A stretch of 64,000 nt of DNA. Origin: Daejeonella sp. JGW-45 (GTDB lineage Bacteria; Bacteroidota; Bacteroidia; Sphingobacteriales; Sphingobacteriaceae). Positions 45,116-52,530 of this stretch are shown here, piece after piece. The position numbers were made by a program, and so were the translations under genes. The notes under the pieces are model-generated. The model was given only the letters and a program-made list of their open reading frames with translations, did no database searches and was not told the origin of the DNA. The stretch lies in contig NZ_JARKNC010000002.1 in NCBI RefSeq assembly GCF_029360805.1, forward strand, positions 289,978 through 353,977, in the 5' to 3' direction. Position 1 is the stretch's first letter. Every line of letters begins with the position of its first letter.

Positions 45116-46471
45116 ATGTCGCAGATCATACCTCTTCTCCACTCCTATCACACCTTCCATCAGGAGGCAATCAAAAACCGTTTCTTTAAACATTCTGATC
45201 TGCTTGCAGTACTGGATAATATGCGGGGCAACGCGAAATTCGAGATCCGCGAGGTCGGAAAGTCATTTCAGGGCCGTTCACTTAACCTGGTTAAATGTGG
45301 CAGTGGCCCGGTTAAGGTATTCTTATGGAGCCAGATGCACGGCAATGAGGCTACGGCTACTATGGCCCTAGTAGACCTGTTCAATTTCCTGGGAGATGAT
45401 TATGATGATGAGGTGAAAGACATCATCCTGAAGAATTGTACGCTTTACATCCTGCCCATTGTGAACCCTGACGGAGCCGAGGTATTTAACCGGCGTAATG
45501 CACAGGAAATTGACATCAACCGTGATTTTCATGCGCAGCAGACGCCTGAGGGACGAGTCTTACGACAGTTAAGAGACGAAATCAATCCCCAGTTCGGCTT
45601 TAACCTGCACGATCAAACCACCATGTGGTCGGCCGGCGACACCGGCAACCCGGCTACCATTTCATTACTGGCACCTGCTTATGACGCAGGCTTGAGTGTG
45701 AATACCGTTCGTGAAATGGCTATGCTTGTTATTGCGGAGATGAACAGCACATTACAGGAAGTTATTCCTGGTCATGTAGGCCGCTTCGATGATGAATATG
45801 AGCCCCGCGCATTTGGCGACAATTTTCAGGCAGCCGGGACAAGCACAATACTTATTGAAGCCGGCGGCTATGCCGATGATCCTGAAAAGCAGCACATCCG
45901 GAAGCTTGTGTTTATCTCAATGATATCGGGGCTGATGTCTATTTCAGAGCGCTCCTTTCTCATGAGGAAAACAGTGGATTATTTTGATATTCCTGAAAAT
46001 AAGCTTCACCATTTTCAGATACTGCTGAGGAACTGCGCTATTGAAGTTGAAAGTGGAGAGTGGAAAGTTGATAGCTATCGGGTGGAGAGTGGAAACCCGA
46101 TAGCTATCGGGTTGGAAGTGGAGAGTGGAGAGTGGAAAGCTGAAAGCGGAAAACTGAAAACTGGAAGCGACTCGTCCGAAACTCGTTTATCGTCTCTAGC
46201 TTCCCGAAACCTCTATAAAGTAGATATAGGCCTGATCGCCAAGGAAATTGTAAATGATGATCTCCGTTCGATGCGCTATGAGTATACCGTGGGAGATATC
46301 GGGGACTTGTCGAACCGGCATGGCTATAAAGAATTAGATTGCGCCGGGTTTAGTCTCATTCAGACGCAGAAACTGCAGGTTGAAGAATTAGCAGACATTG
46401 TGCTGCTGGATGGCTTGGAGGTACTGCTGGCGATTGAAAAGGGAGTGGTGACGAATTTGAGTTTTACGTGA
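45116..46471 (+). CDS. M14-family zinc carboxypeptidase with repeat-derived insert
   Basis: 451-residue protein of the M14 metallocarboxypeptidase family, without a signal peptide. Zinc ligands are His75 and Glu78 in QMHGNEAT and a later His in NLHDQTT; the catalytic Glu lies in ILIEAGGY near residue 250. NPDGAEVFNRRN and DINRDFH are also typical. Codons 46046-46166 are a heptamer array encoding a low-complexity segment around VESGEW, repeated three times, between two conserved stretches. It is in frame, so the gene is probably intact, but activity could be changed. Confidence 0.88.
   Translation: MSQIIPLLHSYHTFHQEAIKNRFFKHSDLLAVLDNMRGNAKFEIREVGKSFQGRSLNLVKCGSGPVKVFLWSQMHGNEATATMALVDLFNFLGDDYDDEVKDIILKNCTLYILPIVNPDGAEVFNRRNAQEIDINRDFHAQQTPEGRVLRQLRDEINPQFGFNLHDQTTMWSAGDTGNPATISLLAPAYDAGLSVNTVREMAMLVIAEMNSTLQEVIPGHVGRFDDEYEPRAFGDNFQAAGTSTILIEAGGYADDPEKQHIRKLVFISMISGLMSISERSFLMRKTVDYFDIPENKLHHFQILLRNCAIEVESGEWKVDSYRVESGNPIAIGLEVESGEWKAESGKLKTGSDSSETRLSSLASRNLYKVDIGLIAKEIVNDDLRSMRYEYTVGDIGDLSNRHGYKELDCAGFSLIQTQKLQVEELADIVLLDGLEVLLAIEKGVVTNLSFT
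46046..46166. repeat. Heptamer array inside the M14 peptidase gene
   Basis: About seventeen 7-bp steps of the words GTTGAAA, GTGGAGA, GTGGAAA, GCTGAAA and ACTGAAA, interrupted twice by the palindromic word GATAGCTATCGGG. The second copy is part of the perfect 16-bp palindrome CCCGATAGCTATCGGG at ~46096-46111. Confidence 0.88.
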
Positions 46472-46558
46472 CACATTGTGCGTCAAAGACGGTGTGATTA
46501 CTCGCTGCTCGTAATAGGGGATTTTACTTTTACCTTTACTCCCAGCTTTATCATAATT

Positions 46559-46574
46559 ATTCTAAATTTAGAAT
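46559..46574. promoter_or_regulatory. Perfect 16-bp palindrome upstream of the SpmAB-like gene
   Basis: ATTCTAAATTTAGAAT lies 86 bp upstream of the ATG at 46661 and contains a TAAATTTA word close to the -7 consensus. It may be an operator or merely an AT-rich chance palindrome. Confidence 0.35.
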
Positions 46575-46623
46575 TGGAAATTAACAGGCAAGCCTGAAGC
46601 GGCTTAGTTAAACGGATTTCCCT

Positions 46624-46661
46624 AACTTATAACGTACAACGTATAACTTACAACTCCCCTA
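46624..46661 (+). repeat. Heptamer array and left 17-bp inverted repeat at the SpmAB-like gene
   Basis: Units AACTTAT, AACGTAC, AACGTAT, AACTTAC, AACTCCC run up to the start codon. The last part, AACTTACAACTCCCCTA at 46645-46661, includes the A of the ATG and is an exact inverted copy of 47900-47916. Confidence 0.9.
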
Positions 46662-47902
46662 TGGCTCTAAACTACGTCTGGATCGCATTCTTCGTCATAG
46701 CTTTTATTGTTGCGCTGGTGAAGCTTGTCGTGCTTGGTGATACCGCGGTTTTCAATAACGTAGTGAACGGAATGTTTGACGGCGCGAAGACAGGTGCAGA
46801 AATTTCGCTGGGCCTGATCGGGGTGATGACCTTCTGGCTCGGGATCATGAAGATCGGCGAGCGCGCGGGAATGATCTCCCTTTTTGCCAGGGGCGTAAGC
46901 CCATTCTTTAGCCGTTTATTTCCTGAGGTGCCGAAAAGCCATCCGGCAAACGGCTCTATTATTATGAATTTCTCTGCGAATGCACTGGGGCTCGATAACG
47001 CGGCAACACCCGTCGGCTTGAAAGCCATGCAAGAGCTTCAGGAGCTGAATACTCAGAAAGACACAGCCAGCAATGCCATGATCATGTTCCTGGTGCTTAA
47101 CACCGCAGGGATCACCCTGATCCCGACATCCGTGATAGCTATGCGGATGGCAAGCGGGGCAGCAAACCCGGCTGACATATTTATTCCCTGCCTGATCGGT
47201 ACGTTTATCTCCTTTCTTTCCGGCATGATCTCAGTTGCTGTCTACCAAAAGATCAATCTCTTTCAGGGACCGATACTGGCCTTTTTCGGCGGCTTTATTG
47301 CTTTGATGGCCGGACTATATTTCTGGCTCGGCAGCCTCCCGCCCGACAAGATCCAACTGTATGCCAGCCTGCTGGGCGGCGTGATCATTTTCGCAGTGAT
47401 CGTATTATTTATCGTCTACGGCGCAGCACGGAAGATTAATGTTTATGAAGCCTTTATAGATGGAGCCAAAGAGGGTTTTACCACTGCTGTGATGATCATA
47501 CCGTTCCTAATTGCCATTTTGGTTGCCATTGCTGCGTTTCGCGTGACAGGCTGCATGGATTATGTAGTGAATGGTATCGGGTCGTTTGTTGCGATGTTTG
47601 GAGCCGACACCTCCTTCGTTCCCGCCCTGCCGGTCGGATTAATGAAAACCCTGAGTGGCGGCGGGGCCCGCGGCTTGATGGTTGACGTAATGAACACCTA
47701 TGGCGCGGATTCTTTCGAAGGCAGGCTGGCCTGCATCATGCAGGGCTCTACAGAAACTACCTTTTATATCCTGGCAGTGTATTTTGGATCCGTGGGGATT
47801 AAGAAATCCAAGTACGCACTGGTATGTGGATTGATCGCTGATTTTGTGGGAGTTGTAGCTGCAATATTGCTTGCGTATTGGTTTTTCGGATCAACGATTT
47901 AG
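46661..47902 (+). CDS. SpmA-SpmB-like nucleoside-recognition (gate) domain membrane protein
   Basis: 413-residue polytopic inner-membrane protein made of two gate domains, equal to a fusion of the spore maturation proteins SpmA and SpmB. The first half has ISLGLIGVMTFWLGIMKIGE and SANALGLDNAATPVGLKAM; the second has GAKEGFTTAVMIIPFLIA and KTLSGGGARGLM (all given in part). Bacteroidota do not sporulate; a transport role is likely but the substrate is unknown. The gene is bounded exactly by a 17-bp inverted repeat that touches its start and stop codons. Confidence 0.9.
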   Translation: MALNYVWIAFFVIAFIVALVKLVVLGDTAVFNNVVNGMFDGAKTGAEISLGLIGVMTFWLGIMKIGERAGMISLFARGVSPFFSRLFPEVPKSHPANGSIIMNFSANALGLDNAATPVGLKAMQELQELNTQKDTASNAMIMFLVLNTAGITLIPTSVIAMRMASGAANPADIFIPCLIGTFISFLSGMISVAVYQKINLFQGPILAFFGGFIALMAGLYFWLGSLPPDKIQLYASLLGGVIIFAVIVLFIVYGAARKINVYEAFIDGAKEGFTTAVMIIPFLIAILVAIAAFRVTGCMDYVVNGIGSFVAMFGADTSFVPALPVGLMKTLSGGGARGLMVDVMNTYGADSFEGRLACIMQGSTETTFYILAVYFGSVGIKKSKYALVCGLIADFVGVVAAILLAYWFFGSTI

Positions 47903-47934
47903 GGGAGTTGTAAGTTTTACGTGATACGTTTTAC
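47900..47934 (-). repeat. Right 17-bp inverted repeat and heptamer array after the SpmAB-like gene
   Basis: TAGGGGAGTTGTAAGTT at 47900-47916 includes the stop codon and is the inverse complement of 46645-46661. It continues as GTTGTAA, GTTTTAC, GTGATAC, GTTTTAC in 7-bp steps. GTTTTAC and GTGACAC also bracket the M14 peptidase stop codon at 46459-46477. Confidence 0.9.
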
Positions 47935-48406
47935 GTGCTGGGCTGGGTAGTTTGACATTTCGCGGTTTAATGGAGGTTGCTTCTTCCCTGCGGTAGGCAG
48001 GATCGCGTAATGACGCGCGGCCGCCGCAAGTGTCAGCCTGGACATTCAGCAGTGCAAATTAAATCCAGCTGCGTTCGAGGTTTAAAATCCACTACATTCA
48101 AATGCGTTGCAAGGCATATGCTTCGCATGCTGATGAGGGGACCCCTGATCGAGTCAGGGGGAGGATCCAACTACGTCCCCGACTTGATCCCGGATCTAAG
48201 TCCCGGGACGGATCAAATGCTTTATCCGACCAACACATACTATGTAAACGTACATCATAAAACTGGTTTCCTTTTCCGAAATAATATAAACCATTACTCT
48301 CACAAAATTCCTTAAACAACTTTTTTGTCAAAAAGCATTGTTTACTTCCCGGTCTTTCAAACAAGTGCGTACTTCCTGTCGTTAATAGGAGACTAAAGTT
48401 AAAACG
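47935..48406. repeat. 470-bp intergenic region with REP-like palindromes
   Basis: No gene is seen. Inverted repeats include CCCCTGA.CGAGTCAGGGG near 48131-48150 and CCCGA..TGATCCCGGATCTA..TCCCGGGAC near 48177-48208. A stretch near 47965-48015 (GGTTGCTTCTTCCC...CGCGTAATGACGCG) resembles the widespread TTGCTTC...CGCAATGACG repeat word. Confidence 0.55.
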
Positions 48407-48949
48407 ATGGAAATCCACGCTGAAACCTTGAACCGCTTTTGCAATCAGTATAAGATTATTAAGCATTATATAGAAGACCTGCCGTCACAGGCAATTCATA
48501 CGCGCTTTGTACCAGACAAATGGTCTATTCACGAAACCATAGCGTATCTCTGCAGGTACCAGTATGTATTTATGGAACGGTTAAAATGCATCAGCAATGA
48601 AGTAAACCCGTTTTTCATGGCCTACAAACCGGAAAATGACCCTGAATATCAGTTTACCGCTGCACGGACGACGGGAGCGTTGCTTCATGAGATCTACCGG
48701 CTGCGGGACGATATGAAATATATGCTTGCTAACTTAAGCGCTGCCGAGTGCTCCAGGGTGGGCACGCATTCTGTGCTCGGGCGAATGAATATATGCCAAT
48801 GGCTGGAGTTTTTCCTCCTTCATGAGTCCAACCAGTTCTATAAGATCTTCAAGCTTGCAGGTAACTTCTGGAGCAATAACAGCCTGCATCATGGCAACGT
48901 GATCAGTATGCCGATGCAAAATGTCAAGGTTGATGAGATGGTGGGGTAA
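48407..48949 (+). CDS. DinB-family (DinB_2-like) protein
   Basis: 180 residues in the four-helix DinB/YfiT metal-binding superfamily. The typical pattern is seen: KWSIHETIAYLCRYQ near residue 40 (first histidine), the middle helix ending THSVLGRMNICQWLEFFLLHE, where the last histidine pair sits near residues 125-145. Many members act as thiol-dependent transferases; this one has no assigned reaction. It is convergent with the sulfite dehydrogenase operon, sharing a bidirectional terminator. Confidence 0.82.
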   Translation: MEIHAETLNRFCNQYKIIKHYIEDLPSQAIHTRFVPDKWSIHETIAYLCRYQYVFMERLKCISNEVNPFFMAYKPENDPEYQFTAARTTGALLHEIYRLRDDMKYMLANLSAAECSRVGTHSVLGRMNICQWLEFFLLHESNQFYKIFKLAGNFWSNNSLHHGNVISMPMQNVKVDEMVG

Positions 48950-49013
48950 CGTCCCGTGGCACAGTTCTTGCCACATACCTGTACCGAACCCTACTCACCT
49001 ACCTATAAACAAG

Positions 49014-49048
49014 AAGGCCTTTTGATTCAAGCTCAAAAGGCCTTTTTT
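49014..49048. terminator. Bidirectional terminator at the end of the sulfur operon
   Basis: A perfect 12-bp stem AAGGCCTTTTGA / TCAAAAGGCCTT with a 7-base loop is followed by T on the plus strand and by A-derived T on the minus strand. It ends both the DinB gene and the 13-kb minus-strand operon, whose last stop codon is 1 bp away. Confidence 0.9.
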
Positions 49049-49049
49049 A

Positions 49050-50603
49050 TTAGGCGCGATCTGGATTGAGCAGAACCTGCCCATCGCGTTTGACGATCCA
49101 GGCGGTGATCGGGTTGTAATGATAGCCCCCTCCGGCGCCCCTGGCTTGCTGCAATTGCTTATAGGTCGGCTGAGTATAGCCTGTTTCGTCAATAGCACGG
49201 CTCACGATCAGGGTCTCCTCGCCATTCCATTGCCATAAGTAACGGAAACCGGTATGCGCCTTGTCGAGCACCGGTCCGCTGATATCGGCAAGCTTCCAGC
49301 TTTTGCCGGCGTCGGTACTGACCTCTACCGCCCTTATCTTGCCGCGCCCGCTCCAGGCAATTCCCCGGATCTCGATCCAGCCCTTTTCTACTTTAGCGGG
49401 ATATGCCGGGAAGGTTATGATCGAACGGGCGTCCATCGTAAAACTGAACTGGCGGTATTTGCCGTTAACAGGTTCGGTATACTTGGAGGTTTCCTCCCTG
49501 GTCATAAATGGCTGATCGCTGAGCTCTATCCTCCTTATCCATTTTACGGAGGTGTTCCCCTCCCATCCCGGGAGCAGCAGCCTCGCCGGATATCCTTGTT
49601 CCGGCCGTACTGCTTCACCATTCTGGGCATACACGATCATGGCATCGTCAAGGCCCTTGCTTAAAGGGATGCTCCGGGTCATTACTGCTGCGTCTGAACC
49701 TTCGGCAAGAAACCAGCTTGCTTTTTCTTTTACGCCCACCTCCCGGAGCAGCGTGGATAGCATGACCCCTGTCCATTCCGTCTGGCTGGTCAGACCGCAG
49801 ATCTCCTGCGGACTAAGAGTCTCCCGTCCTGTCCTGAAATTTCCTGAGCACTCCAGGAAACAGATCCGCGTTACTGAAGGAAAACGCTTGAGGTCGGCGA
49901 GCTTAAATATCATCGGCTTTTCCACCATCCCATGGATCAGCAGCTCATACTTATCCGGATCGATAGCAGGCACACCGGCGTGGTTACGCTCAAAGTGAAG
50001 GTCTGAAGGGGTGATGGTACCGTAAAGATCTTGCAGCGGAGTTCGCGAAGATGTGCCAGACGGCAGCTTAAATAACTTTTCGTGCGGTGAGCGGGTTCCC
50101 AACTTACCGGGCGGCGGGCCAAGCTTCTTAGTCGGGTCGTCGTATAACTCGCGTTCGGGCACAGCTGCCTGGAAGGCTTTTCCGGCAGATGTTTGTACAA
50201 GGACGACCACTGCTGTCGCCATACCGGCGAGAAGGGTTCTGCGTGATATTTTAGAGCCATTGGGTGCGGGAAGCGAGATACCCGATTCCTGCGGGGTATC
50301 AAATTCAAACAGCGGGATCTGAGTTTTCTTTAGTCGGGTTCCACTTTTTTGCTGTGATGTTGCAGCTATTTCCCCGCCTGCACCTTTTTGCTGCAATGTT
50401 GTAACTATTTGCTGCACGCTTGCATCTTTTTGCTGCAACGTTGTAGCTATTTGCTCCGCACTTGCATCTTTTTGCTGCAACGTTGTAACTATTTGCTCCG
50501 CTTTTGCATCTTTCTGCTGCAACGTTGTAGTTATTTGCTCCGCGCTTGCACCTTTTTGCTGCAACGCTCTGGCCTTTTGCTTCTCCTCGCTTTTAAATTT
50601 CAT
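49050..50603 (-). CDS. soxC: SoxC/SorA-type molybdenum sulfite dehydrogenase with N-terminal repeats
   Basis: Oxidises sulfite to sulfate in the periplasm, passing electrons to a cytochrome c. 517 residues. The molybdopterin domain has CFLECSGNFRTG with the probable Mo ligand Cys252, then LLPGWEGNTSVKWIRRIEL and the dimerisation domain with IRGIAWSGRGKIRAVEVSTD. The Tat signal SRRTLLAG lies at ~120-127, far inside the protein, preceded by five 13-14-residue repeats around QQKDASAEQI. A later start cannot be excluded but no ATG follows the repeats before the Tat motif. The cytochrome gene lies 18 bp upstream, as in SorAB/SoxCD pairs. SoxC versus SorA naming is uncertain. Confidence 0.86.
   Translation of the reverse strand: MKFKSEEKQKARALQQKGASAEQITTTLQQKDAKAEQIVTTLQQKDASAEQIATTLQQKDASVQQIVTTLQQKGAGGEIAATSQQKSGTRLKKTQIPLFEFDTPQESGISLPAPNGSKISRRTLLAGMATAVVVLVQTSAGKAFQAAVPERELYDDPTKKLGPPPGKLGTRSPHEKLFKLPSGTSSRTPLQDLYGTITPSDLHFERNHAGVPAIDPDKYELLIHGMVEKPMIFKLADLKRFPSVTRICFLECSGNFRTGRETLSPQEICGLTSQTEWTGVMLSTLLREVGVKEKASWFLAEGSDAAVMTRSIPLSKGLDDAMIVYAQNGEAVRPEQGYPARLLLPGWEGNTSVKWIRRIELSDQPFMTREETSKYTEPVNGKYRQFSFTMDARSIITFPAYPAKVEKGWIEIRGIAWSGRGKIRAVEVSTDAGKSWKLADISGPVLDKAHTGFRYLWQWNGEETLIVSRAIDETGYTQPTYKQLQQARGAGGGYHYNPITAWIVKRDGQVLLNPDRA
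50355..50561 (-). repeat. 42-bp coding tandem repeat in the sulfite dehydrogenase gene
   Basis: Five units, the last one codon shorter, encode QQKxAxxEQIxTTL-like 14-mers at residues ~15-83. The DNA copies are near identical in steps of 42 bp. The peptide has the look of a helical, Gln/Lys-rich stalk. Confidence 0.9.
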
Positions 50604-50621
50604 GATACTACAGCTTAATAT

Positions 50622-51266
50622 TTACCGGATAACTGCTCCGCCAGTCCGGTCATCAGGTACAAACATTTTCTCTGCCGGCATCTTCACCCTGGGCAGTGTT
50701 TTGGCGTTCATTACCGCATCGGCGGGAATGATCTTATTCGCATATAAAAGATAAGCTGTGAGACTGTAGACTTCGTCGGGGCTTAATGATCCGGGCGCAT
50801 TGTAAGGCATCGCACGGTTAATATAATCGTACACAGTTGATGCATAAGGCCAGTAATTGCCTATTGTTTTTACCCGGGCACCGGAAAGCGAATCGGTAAT
50901 AAGTGCCGGCCCCGGGCTCTCAGCAGCGGAGGCCCGCCCGCGGGACGACTTCCCGGTATGGCATACCAGGCATTTAGCAAGATAGATCGCCTGCCCCTGC
51001 TTTACTGTTCCGGCTCCGGGGGGTAAACCCTGGCCATCCGGACGCACATCAATATCGAGGCTGTCGATATATTTCTGGCCGGCACTGCGGCCCAGGCCGA
51101 AGCTGCCGGGCCAGCGGACCTTCTTTTTAATGGTATCCTGTGGGCTTAAACTATTAAATATATTCCTGGAAAACTGCTGGTCTTTCCCTGAAAACCCCTG
51201 CAAAATGAACACAGCGGTGATAATAGCCGGGAATATCCCGTACTTCAATCTGGATCTGTATGACAT
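50622..51266 (-). CDS. Monohaem c-type cytochrome, sulfite dehydrogenase partner
   Basis: 214-residue exported electron carrier. A signal-like hydrophobic stretch at ~10-25 precedes the mature part. The single haem motif is CLVCH (Cys99, Cys102, His103), and Met153 in RAMPYNAPGSLSPDEVYSL is the likely distal ligand; this last segment is typical of SoxD-like cytochromes. It lies 18 bp upstream of the sulfite dehydrogenase gene and 5 bp downstream of the YeiH-like gene. Confidence 0.9.
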   Translation of the reverse strand: MSYRSRLKYGIFPAIITAVFILQGFSGKDQQFSRNIFNSLSPQDTIKKKVRWPGSFGLGRSAGQKYIDSLDIDVRPDGQGLPPGAGTVKQGQAIYLAKCLVCHTGKSSRGRASAAESPGPALITDSLSGARVKTIGNYWPYASTVYDYINRAMPYNAPGSLSPDEVYSLTAYLLYANKIIPADAVMNAKTLPRVKMPAEKMFVPDDRTGGAVIR

Positions 51267-51271
51267 ATGAG

Positions 51272-52528
51272 CTAGTTAAATAATAAAAGTGCAACTATCA
51301 GGGTAACTACCACGTTAAAGCCTTGCGCGACAAGAAAAGCATAAAAAGGCTTTTTGCTCTGCTTATTAAAGAGGTCGGCAAAATTGGTTTCCAGACCGAT
51401 GCTCGTAAAAGCCAGTGCGAACCATAGTCCCTGCAGATTCTTCAGACTACCCTTAACTGCACCAGTAGTCTCAGAATCCAAGACAAAGGAAAACAGCAGC
51501 GACGCTCCAACGAAACCGAGAACGAATTTTGGGAACCTGTCCCATATTACACCGAGCGTAGGCTTGGTGTCCGGGTCTTTGGCATTATCATGTTTGGTAT
51601 AGGTCCAGAACACTGAGATCGCGAAAGCTGCAAGTCCCAGAAGCACGTTCTGCGAGAATTTAACGATCGTACTGATCTTAAGAGCCTCCTCCCCAACCAG
51701 AGAACCGGAAGCTACGACCGCACCGGTAGTGTCAATACTTCCCCCAAGCCAGGCGCCGGTCACTTCCTGCGACAGCCCGAGGGCATTGGCGATCATCGGC
51801 ATGAAGACCATCATCGGGATCGCCGTGATCAGCACCATAGATATCACATAAGAGAGCTTTTTTGAATCGCCTTTTATTGCACCGGAAGTGGCTATCGCCG
51901 CCGAAACGCCGCAAATGGAAACGGCACTGGAGATCATCATCGTCAGCTCATCGTCGATCTTTAGCTTTTTACACAGCCAGTAGGCAAAATACCAGACGGA
52001 AACTACTACAACAAGTGCCTGGATAAGACCCAGGGAGCCAGCTTTCAGAATATCCGTGAATATCACGCCGGTACCCAGGAGCACCAGCCCGATCTTCACA
52101 AAGAGTTCCGTTGAAAGAGACGATTTCAGCCATTCAGGCAGCTTAAAGAAATTACTGATGATCAGTCCGAGACCGAGACTGAAAATTACCGCTTCAAGGT
52201 TTATAGCCTTTACCTGGTCATTACCGGCCAATACCAGGGCAAACATTGTAATGATGTAAACAATGGGAAATCCAAGCAGGTAATTCTTAAGCGGCTTGCC
52301 GGTGAGCAGCGCGCCAATCAACGCGATCACCAGGACAAAGAGGAACTGCGTCGCGATAATGCCCAGGTTCGCGGGTTCCAAAACTGTCTGGCTAAGTTCG
52401 GAAGCGTTGCTCCAACTGAACGCCGGCACCGGTAGTATTAGTCCGCCGATAGAGACCGCAATGATCAGGGCTCCGAGAATGACGACCACCCAATCTTCGT
52501 GGAGGGCAAATTTGTTATTTTCTGACAT
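51272..52528 (-). CDS. YeiH-family (UPF0324) putative sulfate exporter
   Basis: 418-residue inner-membrane protein with about eleven hydrophobic segments. Family motifs are SLGLGLIISN near residue 115, GLVLLGTGVIFTD near 145, SAVSICGVSAAIATSGAIKG near 205 and GGSIDTTGAVVASG near 255 (given in part). Members are annotated as putative sulfate exporters, often near sulfur-oxidising or taurine-degrading genes. Here it sits 2 bp after the flavoprotein gene and 5 bp before the cytochrome, which fits removal of sulfate produced by the pathway. Confidence 0.85.
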   Translation of the reverse strand: MSENNKFALHEDWVVVILGALIIAVSIGGLILPVPAFSWSNASELSQTVLEPANLGIIATQFLFVLVIALIGALLTGKPLKNYLLGFPIVYIITMFALVLAGNDQVKAINLEAVIFSLGLGLIISNFFKLPEWLKSSLSTELFVKIGLVLLGTGVIFTDILKAGSLGLIQALVVVVSVWYFAYWLCKKLKIDDELTMMISSAVSICGVSAAIATSGAIKGDSKKLSYVISMVLITAIPMMVFMPMIANALGLSQEVTGAWLGGSIDTTGAVVASGSLVGEEALKISTIVKFSQNVLLGLAAFAISVFWTYTKHDNAKDPDTKPTLGVIWDRFPKFVLGFVGASLLFSFVLDSETTGAVKGSLKNLQGLWFALAFTSIGLETNFADLFNKQSKKPFYAFLVAQGFNVVVTLIVALLLFN

Positions 52529-52530
52529 AG

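Noticed and set aside
48098-48466. 122-codon minus-strand ORF overlapping the DinB gene start
   Set aside because: Runs through REP-like palindromes and shows no recognisable domain.
50388-50618. 76-codon plus-strand ORF rich in Cys/Leu repeats
   Set aside because: Mirror of the 42-bp coding repeat in the sulfite dehydrogenase gene; no independent support.
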